Below are positions 1-7,473 of a stretch of DNA of 16,608 nucleotides, in pieces. The DNA lies in NCBI GenBank assembly GCA_040007035.1, contig JBDTVU010000073.1, positions 1-16,608 of the forward strand. Reading direction: 5' to 3'. The DNA comes from CAIWHR01 sp040007035 (GTDB taxonomy: Bacteria; Pseudomonadota; Gammaproteobacteria; Burkholderiales; Casimicrobiaceae). Under the pieces are notes generated by a model, which saw only the letters and a program-made list of their open reading frames with translations, had not been told where the DNA came from and did not search any database. Position numbers and translations under genes: made by a program. How positions within the stretch are numbered: the first letter of the stretch is position 1; each line of letters opens with the position of its first letter.

Positions 1-215
1 CCGCCGATGATGTTGAACAGCGTCGACTTGCCGCAGCCGGACGGCCCGATGATCGACACGAACTCGCCGGCACCGATCGCGAACGACACGTCGTCGACGG
101 CGGTCAGCGTGCCGTCGGTGGTGACAAACCGCTTGGTGATCCGCTCGACGTCGAGCAGCTGCGCATCGCTCGCCGCCGCCGGCGCCGGAGCGGTGCGTGA
201 TGTGTCGGCGCTCAT
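1..215 (-). CDS. ABC transporter ATP-binding protein, N-terminal fragment
   Basis: The reading frame begins at the ATG complementary to 213-215 and runs off the left edge, leaving about 71 residues. After a short Ala-rich leader it shows the usual start of an ABC ATPase: a strand ending in LDVERITKRF, then DDVSFAIGAGEFVSIIGPSG, with the Walker A motif GPSGCGKST near residues 58-66. The sequence fits the nitrate/sulfonate/taurine importer class (SsuB/TauB/NrtD), which matches the NMT1/SsuA-type binding protein two genes upstream. It starts 4 bases after the stop of the ThDP enzyme gene, with GAAGG as a possible ribosome binding site, so it is co-transcribed. The family is sure. The transported substrate is inferred to be an aromatic acid from the context. 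The permease gene is expected beyond the window edge. Confidence 0.93.
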   Translation of the reverse strand, partial: MSADTSRTAPAPAAASDAQLLDVERITKRFVTTDGTLTAVDDVSFAIGAGEFVSIIGPSGCGKSTLFNIIG

Positions 216-219
216 CCGG

Positions 220-2007
220 TCAGCCTTCGACGCCGCGGGCCGGCGCTGCCACGGCCGCCATCGCCGGCGTGTAGCCCGGCTCGACGCGGACGTCGATGAC
301 GGCGACGCCGCCTTCGCTCACGGCTTTGATCGCCGCCGCAAATGCTGCGCCGAGATCGTCGCGACGCTCGACCGGTCCGAAGCCCGCGGCGCCCTGCGCG
401 CGGGCGATTCCCGCGAGGTCGACGGCGGGTTCGTCGATCCGCTGGCCGATCCACTTGTTCTCGACCGGACGGCCGCGCATTTTCGCCACCCGCTCCTGAT
501 GCACTTCGTCATTGTAGAAGGAGCGGTTGTTGGCGACGACGACGAGCAGCGGGATGCGGTAGTGCACCGCCGTCCACAGCGCGGTCGCGCCCATCAGGAA
601 GTCGCCGTCGCCGCACACGGCGATCGGAAGCACGCCGGAGCCGCGCAGCGCGAGCGCCGCGCCGACGGCGATGCCGGGTCCGCCACCGATGCCGCCGCCG
701 CCGTCGGAGCCGAGGTAGTCGAGCGGATGGAGGAACGGCCAGCAGGCGCCGTTCCACGACAGCGGCAGGTGGACGAGCGAGACGCGGCGCGGGCCGACCG
801 CGGCACGCAGCGCGACGGCGAGATCGTCGGTGGCGATGCGACCGTCCGCCAGTGGCGCGGGAACGAACGCGCTCACCGGCGGTGAAGGGCGAGCCGTGGC
901 GCGTTCCGGCCCGAGGGCGGCGAGCAGCGCCGGCACCGCGGCATCGGGCTCGGTAGCGATCATGACGTCGACCGGCGGATGCCCCTGATGGTCCATGCTC
1001 CAGCCGTTGTGCACGACGTGGTCGAGCGAGACGTGGACGACCTTTGCCGATGGCTCGCCGCCGCACGCGGTCTTCAGCGTGCCGGCGAGGTCGACCCAGT
1101 CGAGCGAGAGGATCGCGTCGGCGTCGGCGATCGCGCGGGCGAGCTCCGCCGTGGTGACGACGGCCGGCACCGCGACGTGCAGCGGATGGTCGGTCGGAAA
1201 CGCGGCGCCGACCTTGAGATCGGTTGCGACGCTCGCGCCGAGCGCCTCCGCAAGCGCCACCCGCGCCGCCCACGCAGCCTCGTCGCGCGATACGCGGCCG
1301 ATCAGCAGCAACGGCCGCTTCGCCGCCCGCAATAACGTCGCGGCGGCGCGCACTGCGTCGGCGGCAGGATCGGGCGCCGCCGTCGGCAGGTAGCGCGCTG
1401 CATCGACCGGCGGCAGCGGTGCCGCGAGCGGTGCCTCCTGCATCGCGGCATCGAGGTTGACGTACACCGGCCCGCGCGGTGCCGTCTGCGCGTGCCACGC
1501 GGCGCGCAGCAGCGACTCGCGCGCTGCGGCGGGCGACGCCGGCTGGTCGTCCCACTTCACGTACGGGCGAACGATCGCACCCTGGTCGCGCGCGGTGTGG
1601 ATCCAGTCGATCCACGGCCGTCGCTTCGCCGCGTCGACCGGGCCCGTCGCACCGAGGATCACCACCGGCATCCGGTCGCACCACGCGTTGAAGATCGCCA
1701 TCGTCGCGTGGAACAGGCCGACGTTCGAGTGCACGGCGACCGCGAGCGGACGGCAGGTCACCTTCGCGTATCCGTGCGCGATCGCGACCGCGTGCTCCTC
1801 GTGCAGGCAGAGCAGGAGCTGCGGGTCGCGGTTGCCGAGATGGTTGACGAGGCTGTCGTGCAGGCCGCGGAAGCTCGCGCCGGGATTGAGCGCGATGTAC
1901 GGCAGCCCGAGCGCGCGCAGCGTCTCGGCGACGACGTCGCTGCCGAACCGGGCAGCCGCGGCCGGCGTCCCGGCGGGCCGCTCGAGGGCGTCGTCGCGGC
2001 CGGCCAC
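220..2007 (-). CDS. Thiamine-diphosphate-dependent enzyme (benzoylformate decarboxylase / acetolactate synthase superfamily)
   Basis: This 595-residue protein has the three-domain layout of ThDP decarboxylases and synthases. The N-terminal PYR domain carries the probable cofactor-activating Glu at about residue 70 in LCLHEEHAVAIAHGYAK. A central domain follows at about 205-365. The C-terminal PP domain has the ThDP/Mg motif starting GDGDF at 466-470 and ending in VVVANN near 494. Length is normal for the family. The start is a GTG 4 bases after the binding-protein stop and has only a weak ribosome binding site. Family members act on 2-keto acids by decarboxylation or carboligation. Which of these this one does cannot be read from the sequence. 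It lies between the binding-protein and ATPase genes of an ABC importer, so it probably acts on the imported compound or on a keto acid made from it. Confidence 0.9.
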   Translation of the reverse strand: MAGRDDALERPAGTPAAAARFGSDVVAETLRALGLPYIALNPGASFRGLHDSLVNHLGNRDPQLLLCLHEEHAVAIAHGYAKVTCRPLAVAVHSNVGLFHATMAIFNAWCDRMPVVILGATGPVDAAKRRPWIDWIHTARDQGAIVRPYVKWDDQPASPAAARESLLRAAWHAQTAPRGPVYVNLDAAMQEAPLAAPLPPVDAARYLPTAAPDPAADAVRAAATLLRAAKRPLLLIGRVSRDEAAWAARVALAEALGASVATDLKVGAAFPTDHPLHVAVPAVVTTAELARAIADADAILSLDWVDLAGTLKTACGGEPSAKVVHVSLDHVVHNGWSMDHQGHPPVDVMIATEPDAAVPALLAALGPERATARPSPPVSAFVPAPLADGRIATDDLAVALRAAVGPRRVSLVHLPLSWNGACWPFLHPLDYLGSDGGGGIGGGPGIAVGAALALRGSGVLPIAVCGDGDFLMGATALWTAVHYRIPLLVVVANNRSFYNDEVHQERVAKMRGRPVENKWIGQRIDEPAVDLAGIARAQGAAGFGPVERRDDLGAAFAAAIKAVSEGGVAVIDVRVEPGYTPAMAAVAAPARGVEG

Positions 2008-2011
2008 CGGG

Positions 2012-2977
2012 CTACTGCCGCGGCGGAATCTGGATCAGCTCCGCGAGCTGCTCTTTGGTCAGCGCCGTCGCCGTGTACTTCAGCGTGACGGCGTCCTGGA
2101 CGATGGTGTCCAGCCCGACGACCTTGTCCGGGTCGATGGCTCCCTTGGGGAAGAAGTCGTCGCGGGTGCGCTTCGCCATCGCCAACGAAATGCCGACGAA
2201 ATCGGCATAGGTCTTCAGCGCCGTCGGATCGTTGGAATACAGCCAATCGATGGTTTCGCGGTACGCCTTCATGAACCGTTCGAGGACGGGCTTGCGCGTG
2301 TTCAGTGTCTGCACGTTGGTGACGAGCAGGCGCACCGTCTGGCCCTTGAACACCGTCGCGTCGTTGCCGCTGGCGATGATCCGGATCTTGCCATCGTCCA
2401 GTTGCTGCAGCCCGAACGGCGGCGCCGACCAGCCGATGTCGATCTGGCCCGACATCACCTGCGTAAGCGTCGGCGCGGGTCCGCCGGTCGCCGTCGGCTT
2501 CGCCTTGAGGTCGTACTGCTTCATGAACGCGGTGACGATGCCGTCGGTCGACGAGCCCTTGGTCGAGAACGCGATCGTCTTGCCCTCGCTGTCCTTCAGC
2601 GACTTGATCGGCGAGGCCGCCGGGACGTACCAGAAGAGGTCGGCCGCGCCGGTGGTCTCGGCGCCGATGATTCGCACCGGCGCGCCCTTCGAGTACGCCG
2701 ACAGCACGCCCATGATCCCGGTTGCGACGCCAACGTCGACGCTGCCCGAGATCACCGCCTGCTGCGTCTCGCCGCCGCCCTGCGTGTACAGGATCTCGAG
2801 GACGATGCCGTGCTTCTTGAAGATGCCGGCGCGCTGGCCGACCTCACCGACCGACGTGTCCCAGTTGCCGCGCTGGCCGGTGGCGACTTTCAGCGTGTCC
2901 TGCGCGGCGGCCGGCAGCGCGGCGACGCCGATGACCAGCGCCGCGATTGCGTTTCTCCAGAAACCGATCCTGTCCAT
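2012..2977 (-). CDS. ABC transporter substrate-binding protein (NMT1/SsuA/TauA type)
   Basis: This 321-residue periplasmic binding protein has a clear signal peptide: a hydrophobic stretch at about 8-22, then AAAQ with likely cleavage near residue 25. The mature part begins with the family pattern LKVATGQRGNWDTSVGEVGQ, followed by GIFKKHGIVLEI and the QAVISGSVDVGVATG segment typical of sulfonate/nitrate/taurine and aromatic-acid binding proteins. A good ribosome binding site (GAGGAG on the minus strand) precedes the ATG. It is the first importer gene downstream of the Rieske oxygenase, with a 117-base gap. The ThDP gene follows 4 bases after its stop. It should deliver substrate to the ABC importer whose ATPase begins at the left edge. 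A phthalate-like acid is an inference from neighbours only. Confidence 0.92.
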   Translation of the reverse strand: MDRIGFWRNAIAALVIGVAALPAAAQDTLKVATGQRGNWDTSVGEVGQRAGIFKKHGIVLEILYTQGGGETQQAVISGSVDVGVATGIMGVLSAYSKGAPVRIIGAETTGAADLFWYVPAASPIKSLKDSEGKTIAFSTKGSSTDGIVTAFMKQYDLKAKPTATGGPAPTLTQVMSGQIDIGWSAPPFGLQQLDDGKIRIIASGNDATVFKGQTVRLLVTNVQTLNTRKPVLERFMKAYRETIDWLYSNDPTALKTYADFVGISLAMAKRTRDDFFPKGAIDPDKVVGLDTIVQDAVTLKYTATALTKEQLAELIQIPPRQ

Positions 2978-2993
2978 TCGAATCTCCTCGTGT

Positions 2994-3020
2994 GCCGCCG
3001 CTTTCGGGGAAGCGGTCGGC
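2994..3020 (-). promoter_or_regulatory. Stem-loop in the leader of the binding-protein gene
   Basis: CCGCTT at 2998-3003 pairs with AAGCGG at 3010-3015. The outer GCCG at 2994-2997 pairs with CGGC at 3017-3020, leaving one bulged T. The hairpin lies between the Rieske stop and the ribosome binding site of the binding-protein gene, and no T-run follows on the minus strand. It could be an RNA-processing or attenuation hairpin that sets the expression ratio of oxygenase to transporter, or simply chance pairing in GC-rich DNA. Confidence 0.3.
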
Positions 3021-3094
3021 GATTGAAGTCGGCGATCGTGTGGCGCCGTTGCCGGGCTGCGAGCGGTGAAGTGTGGCGCGCGCGTGCGGGTGCG

Positions 3095-4411
3095 TCAATC
3101 GGCGGACGCGGATTGCGTCGCGGGTGCCGGCCGTCGCAGCGCGAGCTCCTCGGCGGCCACGCCCAGCGTCGACCAGTCGGCGGTCTTCGGCACGATCCCC
3201 TCGAACGAGGCGAGCCGCACGTGCGCAATCGGATGCGGTGGCGCGCCGATCGCAGGCCCGCCGGCGGCCACCGCCTGCGCGGCCTCGACCATCAGCCGGC
3301 GGAATTCGACGATGGCGACGTCGCTGGCGCCGAGCCGCTCGCGCGAGCGATCGGCAATCGGGCCCATCGTCTCCCACATCGCGATGTCCTGGTTGGGGAT
3401 GCCCTTGATGCCTGTGAAATTGCCGACCTTCATCGCGGTGCGGTCCTGCAGGTAATTGTTGGCACGGGTCCGGATGCGGCGGAAGTTCGCGTCGAGGTCG
3501 ACGCCGACCTGCGCGCCGCAGAACTTGCGCCATGCTTCCTGGTCGATCCCCTCGCCGGTGCTCCACGCGACGAAGTAGAACATCGTGTGCGTGTCGTCGA
3601 GCGGAACGTTCATGATCGACAGGTTGTAGCGGTCGTTCGGGGGGATCAGCGTGGTGAACGGCGCGACGAACAGCGTGGTGCGGACGTAATCGTGCGTCGC
3701 GGCGTCCTTGATCGGGCGCCGCAGCGCGGCGTAGCGGAAGCCGAACGCAGTGCGCTGCAGCAGGATCCGCGGCGCCTTGTCGGTCGATGGCCGCAGCCAC
3801 TCGCGCGCGGTGGCGGCAGCGCGATCGACGCGGGCGGGAATCATGTCGGTCGAATGCAGCGTCGAGCTGTGCGCCGAGTCGATCGCGCCTTCGAGCACCT
3901 GCGCCCAGTTGCAGTCGATGGCGATCTTGACGACGCTGGTCCGCACGTCGGGGGAGGGCGCCCACGCCGGCGGCGCGAAGTCCGGCGCGCGATCCGCGGC
4001 ACCGAGCCACACCCAGACGAAGCCGCCAGCCTCGCGACACGGATACGTCCGGTGCTTGACCTTCTGCGCCAGTGCGCTTTCGCGCGGCTCCGACGGCATG
4101 TCGACGACGTTGCCTTCGACGTCGATCTTCCAGCCGTGATAGAGGCAGCGCAGCCCGCATTCCTCGTTGCGACCGAGCGCGAGCGACGCCCGGCGGTGCG
4201 GGCAGTGCTCGTCCATCACGCCCAGCCGCCCGTCGCTGTCGCGGAAGGCGACGAGGTCCTCGCCCAGCAGCCGGATGCGAACGGGCGCGCCGTCCGGCTC
4301 GGCGACTTCCTCGGACAGGCAGCCGGGCAGCCAGTGGCCGCACATCAGCCGGCCCATTGGCGCGTCGCCCTGCACCCGGCACAAAAGGTCGTTTTCCTGG
4401 GGCGTCAGCAT
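3095..4411 (-). CDS. Rieske aromatic ring-hydroxylating dioxygenase, oxygenase component (phthalate 4,5-dioxygenase type)
   Basis: This 438-residue protein starts MLTPQENDLLCRV, like oxygenases of the phthalate dioxygenase family. The Rieske [2Fe-2S] ligands are Cys70-Pro-His72 and Cys89-Leu-Tyr-His92. The mononuclear iron site shows Glu174-x3-Asp178-x2-His181-x4-His186. The later segment with MWETMGPIADRSRERLG is also characteristic of this group. Length fits the family (about 430-450). Such enzymes add both atoms of O2 to an aromatic ring to give a cis-dihydrodiol, using electrons from a dedicated reductase, here encoded divergently at 4603. The family is certain. Phthalate as substrate is plausible because dehydrogenase-like and decarboxylase-like genes of that pathway are adjacent, but a related aromatic acid is equally possible. 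Confidence 0.94.
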   Translation of the reverse strand: MLTPQENDLLCRVQGDAPMGRLMCGHWLPGCLSEEVAEPDGAPVRIRLLGEDLVAFRDSDGRLGVMDEHCPHRRASLALGRNEECGLRCLYHGWKIDVEGNVVDMPSEPRESALAQKVKHRTYPCREAGGFVWVWLGAADRAPDFAPPAWAPSPDVRTSVVKIAIDCNWAQVLEGAIDSAHSSTLHSTDMIPARVDRAAATAREWLRPSTDKAPRILLQRTAFGFRYAALRRPIKDAATHDYVRTTLFVAPFTTLIPPNDRYNLSIMNVPLDDTHTMFYFVAWSTGEGIDQEAWRKFCGAQVGVDLDANFRRIRTRANNYLQDRTAMKVGNFTGIKGIPNQDIAMWETMGPIADRSRERLGASDVAIVEFRRLMVEAAQAVAAGGPAIGAPPHPIAHVRLASFEGIVPKTADWSTLGVAAEELALRRPAPATQSASAD

Positions 4412-4602
4412 GGCTCCTCCGGCGGCGCGCCGCGGGGCCCGGGTTGCCGCCGGCCGGGGGCGCGCATAATATTAGATATCTAAGTAACGATACGCATTTC
4501 GATGACCGCTGTCGAGCCTCGACTGCCGCAATCGCCGGACCCACCGCCCTTCGGCCGGGGCTGGTGTCGGCCGTCGATGGCCGCGTGGCGCAGGGGCAGG
4601 CC
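4412..4602. promoter_or_regulatory. Divergent promoter region between oxygenase and reductase operons
   Basis: This 191-base gap separates the two divergent operons. Its centre (about 4465-4500) is strikingly AT-rich compared with everything around it. Possible -10 elements are CATAAT at 4465-4470 for the rightward genes and, on the minus strand, TATTAT at 4471-4466 for the leftward genes. A weak -35-like TTGCCG lies at 4444-4449. The -35 boxes are not convincing, so promoter placement is tentative. Both candidate -10 boxes abut the palindrome at 4472-4483, so a bound repressor could block both directions. Confidence 0.55.
4472..4483. promoter_or_regulatory. Palindromic operator TTAGATATCTAA, probable MarR-family binding site
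   Basis: TTAGATATCTAA is a perfect 12-bp palindrome in an AT-rich island of otherwise very GC-rich DNA. Its TTAG...CTAA half-sites match the layout of the known SlyA/MarR-type consensus TTAGCAAGCTAA. It lies between the divergent oxygenase and reductase operons, and the rightward operon encodes a MarR protein at 6781. I did not see a second copy elsewhere in the window. Binding by that MarR protein is an inference. Confidence 0.65.
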
Positions 4603-5571
4603 ATGACCGCGGCGCCGCCCGCCGCGCGGATGACGCTGGTCGTCGCTGCGAGAGCCGAGATCGCTGCCGGCATCCATCGGTTCGACCTCCGCGCGCCGGA
4701 TGGCGCCGAGCTGCCACCGTTCACACCCGGCGCCCATCTCGAGGTCGAAGTGCCCAACGGCCTCGTCCGCAAGTATTCGCTGTGCAGCCACCCGGACGAG
4801 CGCGACCGCTACCAGATCGCGGTGAAGTGCGAGGAGGCCGGTCGCGGGGGGTCGGCGAGCCTCGTCGACGACGCGGCCGTCGGCGCGCGATTGGCGTGCT
4901 CGCCGCCGCGCAACGACTTCCCGCTCGCCGAGCGGGCGCAGAGCGTCCTGTTCATCGCCGGCGGCATCGGCATCACGCCGATCGTGTCGATGGTGCGCCA
5001 CCTTGCGTCGACGGGCCGGGCGCGCTTCAAGCTTATCTATTGCACGCGCAGTCCCGAGGCCACGGCGTTTCGCGACGAATTGGCCGCGCCGGAATTCCAC
5101 GGCCGCGTCGTCTTCCACCACGATGCCGGCGACCCGGCCCGCGCGCTCGACCTGTGGCCGCTGCTGGAGCGGCCCACCGGCGCGCACGTCTACTGCTGCG
5201 GGCCGCGACCGATGATGGAAGCCGTCCGCGACATGACCGGCCACTGGTCGTCGTCGACCGTCCACTTCGAGAGCTTCAGCGACGCCGCGGCGACGCGCAC
5301 CGCCGACGACCGGCCGTTCCAAGTGAAGCTCGCGCGCTCCGGCGCGGTGATCGAGGTGCCGGCTGACCGCTCGATCCTCGACGCGCTGCGCGGCGCGGGC
5401 CACGACGTGCCGAGCTCCTGCGAAAGCGGCACCTGCGGCACCTGCCGCACGCGGCTCCTCGGCGGCGAGGCGGACCACCGCGACCTCGTGCTGACCGACG
5501 CGGAGCGCGCCGACCACGTGATGGTCTGCGTGTCGCGCGCTCGGTCCGACGAACTGGTGCTCGACCGATGA
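4603..5571 (+). CDS. Ring-hydroxylating dioxygenase reductase (phthalate dioxygenase reductase type; FMN, NAD, [2Fe-2S])
   Basis: This 322-residue protein has three domains in order. The flavin domain has RKYSL at 56-60. The pyridine-nucleotide domain has AGGIGITPI at 119-127 and CCGPRPM at 198-204. The C-terminal plant-type ferredoxin has ligands Cys273, Cys278, Cys281 and Cys309. This order is that of phthalate dioxygenase reductase. It passes electrons from NAD(P)H through FMN and the iron-sulfur centre to the Rieske oxygenase encoded divergently. The ATG at 4603 is chosen because AGGGGCAGG lies just upstream. The frame is open further upstream, but that part does not look like the family. 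The next internal ATG is at 4630. The stop overlaps the following gene by 4 bases. Confidence 0.94.
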   Translation: MTAAPPAARMTLVVAARAEIAAGIHRFDLRAPDGAELPPFTPGAHLEVEVPNGLVRKYSLCSHPDERDRYQIAVKCEEAGRGGSASLVDDAAVGARLACSPPRNDFPLAERAQSVLFIAGGIGITPIVSMVRHLASTGRARFKLIYCTRSPEATAFRDELAAPEFHGRVVFHHDAGDPARALDLWPLLERPTGAHVYCCGPRPMMEAVRDMTGHWSSSTVHFESFSDAAATRTADDRPFQVKLARSGAVIEVPADRSILDALRGAGHDVPSSCESGTCGTCRTRLLGGEADHRDLVLTDAERADHVMVCVSRARSDELVLDR

Positions 5572-6764
5572 GTGCACGCACGCTGAGGCTGGGCGTGGCC
5601 GGGCTCGGTCGCGCGTTCACGCTGATGTTGCCCACGCTCGTCGCCGATCCGCGGATCGCGCTGGTGGCGGCAGCCGATCCGCGGCCCGAGGCGCGCGCGC
5701 GCTTTGCGGCGGAGTTCGGCGCGCGCACGCATCCGACGGTCGAGGCGCTCTGCGGCGACCCGGACGTGGATGCGGTCTACGTGGCAACGCCGCACCAGCA
5801 TCATGCGGCGCACGTGCTGCTGGCGGCGGCGCACGGCAAGCACGCGCTGGTCGAGAAGCCGATGGCGATCGCGCTCAACGATTGCGCACGGATGATCGAC
5901 GCGGTCGAGCGCGCCGGCGTGCGTCTGATCGTCGGCCACAGCCACAGCTTCGATCGGCCGATCCGACGGACGCGCGAGATCGTCGAGAGCGGCGCCGTCG
6001 GCTCGGTGAAGATGATCAATGCGCAGTACTACACCGATTTCCTCTACCGTCCGCGGCGGCCGGAGGAGCTCGACACCGCGCAGGGCGGCGGCGCAATCTT
6101 CAACCAGGCGGCGCATCAGGTCGACGTCGTCCGTCTGCTCGGCGGCGGCCGCGTGACCAGCGTGCGCGCGCTGACCGGCGCCTGGGATCCCGCCCGGTCC
6201 ACCGAGGGCGCCTATGCGGCGCTGCTGACGTTCGCCGACGGCGCGTTCGCGACGCTGACCTACAGCGGCTACGCCCATTTCGACGGCGACGAATTCTGCG
6301 GCGGGATCGGCGAGATAGGCGCCGTGAAGGACGCGAGCCGCTACGGCGCAGCGCGGCGGAATCTCGCACAAGCGGCGACGCCGGCTGGCGAACTCGCGCT
6401 CAAGAATGCGCGGAGCTACGGCGGATCCGCGGCGGCAACGGCCGGAGAGGGTGGCGATGCGCCGTGGCATCAGCACTTCGGGCTGGTGCTGGTGTCGTGC
6501 GAGCGCGCCGACCTGCGGCCGCTGCCGACGGGCGTGATGGTCTACGGCGACGTCGAGGCGCGGCTGGAACCGCTGCCCAAGCCGGCGATTCCGCGGGTCG
6601 AGGTCATCGACGAGTTGTACGACGCGATCGTCCACGGCAAGGCGCCACTGCACGACGGGTGCTGGGCGATGGCGACCACGGAAGTCTGCCTGGCGATGCT
6701 GGCGTCCGCGCGAGACGGGCGCGACGTCGCGCTGAATCATCAGGTCGGCGTGCCGACCCTCTGA
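5568..6764 (+). CDS. Gfo/Idh/MocA oxidoreductase, 4,5-dihydroxyphthalate dehydrogenase-like
   Basis: This 398-residue protein starts with a Rossmann fold (LRLGVAGLGRAFTLMLPTL, residues 6-24), carries the EKP motif at 96-98, and has a catalytic-site segment with His183 and Asp186. It is a Gfo/Idh/MocA NAD(P)-dependent dehydrogenase. Pht4, the putative 4,5-dihydroxyphthalate dehydrogenase of Pseudomonas phthalate clusters, belongs to this family, and the context here is the same. The expected reaction is oxidation of the cis-dihydrodiol made by the Rieske enzyme back to an aromatic catechol acid. The ATG overlaps the reductase stop by 4 bases (ATGA), which implies translational coupling. The family is certain. 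The exact substrate is inferred. Confidence 0.88.
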   Translation: MSARTLRLGVAGLGRAFTLMLPTLVADPRIALVAAADPRPEARARFAAEFGARTHPTVEALCGDPDVDAVYVATPHQHHAAHVLLAAAHGKHALVEKPMAIALNDCARMIDAVERAGVRLIVGHSHSFDRPIRRTREIVESGAVGSVKMINAQYYTDFLYRPRRPEELDTAQGGGAIFNQAAHQVDVVRLLGGGRVTSVRALTGAWDPARSTEGAYAALLTFADGAFATLTYSGYAHFDGDEFCGGIGEIGAVKDASRYGAARRNLAQAATPAGELALKNARSYGGSAAATAGEGGDAPWHQHFGLVLVSCERADLRPLPTGVMVYGDVEARLEPLPKPAIPRVEVIDELYDAIVHGKAPLHDGCWAMATTEVCLAMLASARDGRDVALNHQVGVPTL

Positions 6765-6780
6765 CGCCGGGACCGGTTCG

Positions 6781-7473
6781 ATGCCTGCATCCGCCAAAGC
6801 CGCTGCCGCGACGAAGCGTCCGCAATCCGCGCCGCCGACTCGATCGCGCGCGCTACGAGGCACCGCGAGCGAGGGCGACACGCAGCGAACGCTGCGCCGC
6901 TGGCGCGACGTCGTCCCCAACGACCGGCTCGCACACCTGGTCAAGGACGCGATGCGCGCGTTCGACCGCGCATTGCAGATGCGGCTCGCCGAGCATGCGG
7001 TGTCGATCGGCCACTGGCCGTTCCTGCGCATCCTCTGGGAGTCCGACGGCCTGACGCAGCGCGAGCTGTCGCATGAGGCCGGCGTGATGGAGCCGACGAC
7101 GTTCGCCGCGCTGAAGGCGATGGAGCAGCGCGGCTACGTCGTGCGCCGGAAAATTGCCGACGACCGGCGCAAGGTGCACATCTTCCTCACCGCCGCCGGA
7201 CGCGCGCTGGAGCGCCGGCTGGTTCCGCTGGCCGTCGACGTCAACCGCATCGCCGTGCGCGGGATGTCCGCCGCGGACGTCGCCGGTACGCGGCGTATGC
7301 TGCTCGCCGTGCTCGAAAATCTCGCCCGCGACGAGCATAACGATGACGGCAACGGCCGGCGGATGCCGTCGACTCGCGAGCGCGGACGGCTCGCGAACCC
7401 GGCCGGCAACGGCGATGGCAGCGGGACGGGTCGGGCCGTCGCCGCCCGCGCAACGACAAGGAGACGCACGTGA
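6781..7473 (+). CDS. MarR-family transcriptional regulator
   Basis: This 230-residue protein has a MarR winged helix-turn-helix: GLTQRELSHEAGVMEPTTFA followed by LKAMEQRGYVVRRKIADDRRKVHIFLTAAG, the classical recognition helix and beta-wing. MarR proteins usually repress catabolic genes and release DNA when an aromatic ligand binds. It lies inside the rightward operon, 16 bases after the dehydrogenase, and its stop overlaps the next gene's GTG by 4 bases. The perfect palindrome at 4472-4483 is the obvious target. It is longer than usual for the family (about 150). There is an Ala/Arg-rich head of about 45 residues and a Gly/Arg-rich tail of about 40 that look disordered. The start site has no strong ribosome binding site, so the head could be shorter. 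Confidence 0.9.
   Translation: MPASAKAAAATKRPQSAPPTRSRALRGTASEGDTQRTLRRWRDVVPNDRLAHLVKDAMRAFDRALQMRLAEHAVSIGHWPFLRILWESDGLTQRELSHEAGVMEPTTFAALKAMEQRGYVVRRKIADDRRKVHIFLTAAGRALERRLVPLAVDVNRIAVRGMSAADVAGTRRMLLAVLENLARDEHNDDGNGRRMPSTRERGRLANPAGNGDGSGTGRAVAARATTRRRT

Noticed and set aside
1457..4483. Very long plus-strand open frame (about 1000 codons) opposite the ThDP enzyme, binding protein and Rieske genes
   Set aside because: It is a shadow of GC-rich coding on the other strand. Its translation is Arg/Asp-rich without any family motif, while the minus-strand genes have clear catalytic motifs.
2844..4772. Long minus-strand frame overlapping the Rieske gene
   Set aside because: Arg/Ala-rich translation with no domain. 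The other minus-strand frame contains the Rieske ligands and iron-binding motif.
5190..7031. Long minus-strand frame opposite the reductase, dehydrogenase and MarR genes
   Set aside because: Antisense to three genes with strong motifs and tight junctions. No recognisable domain.
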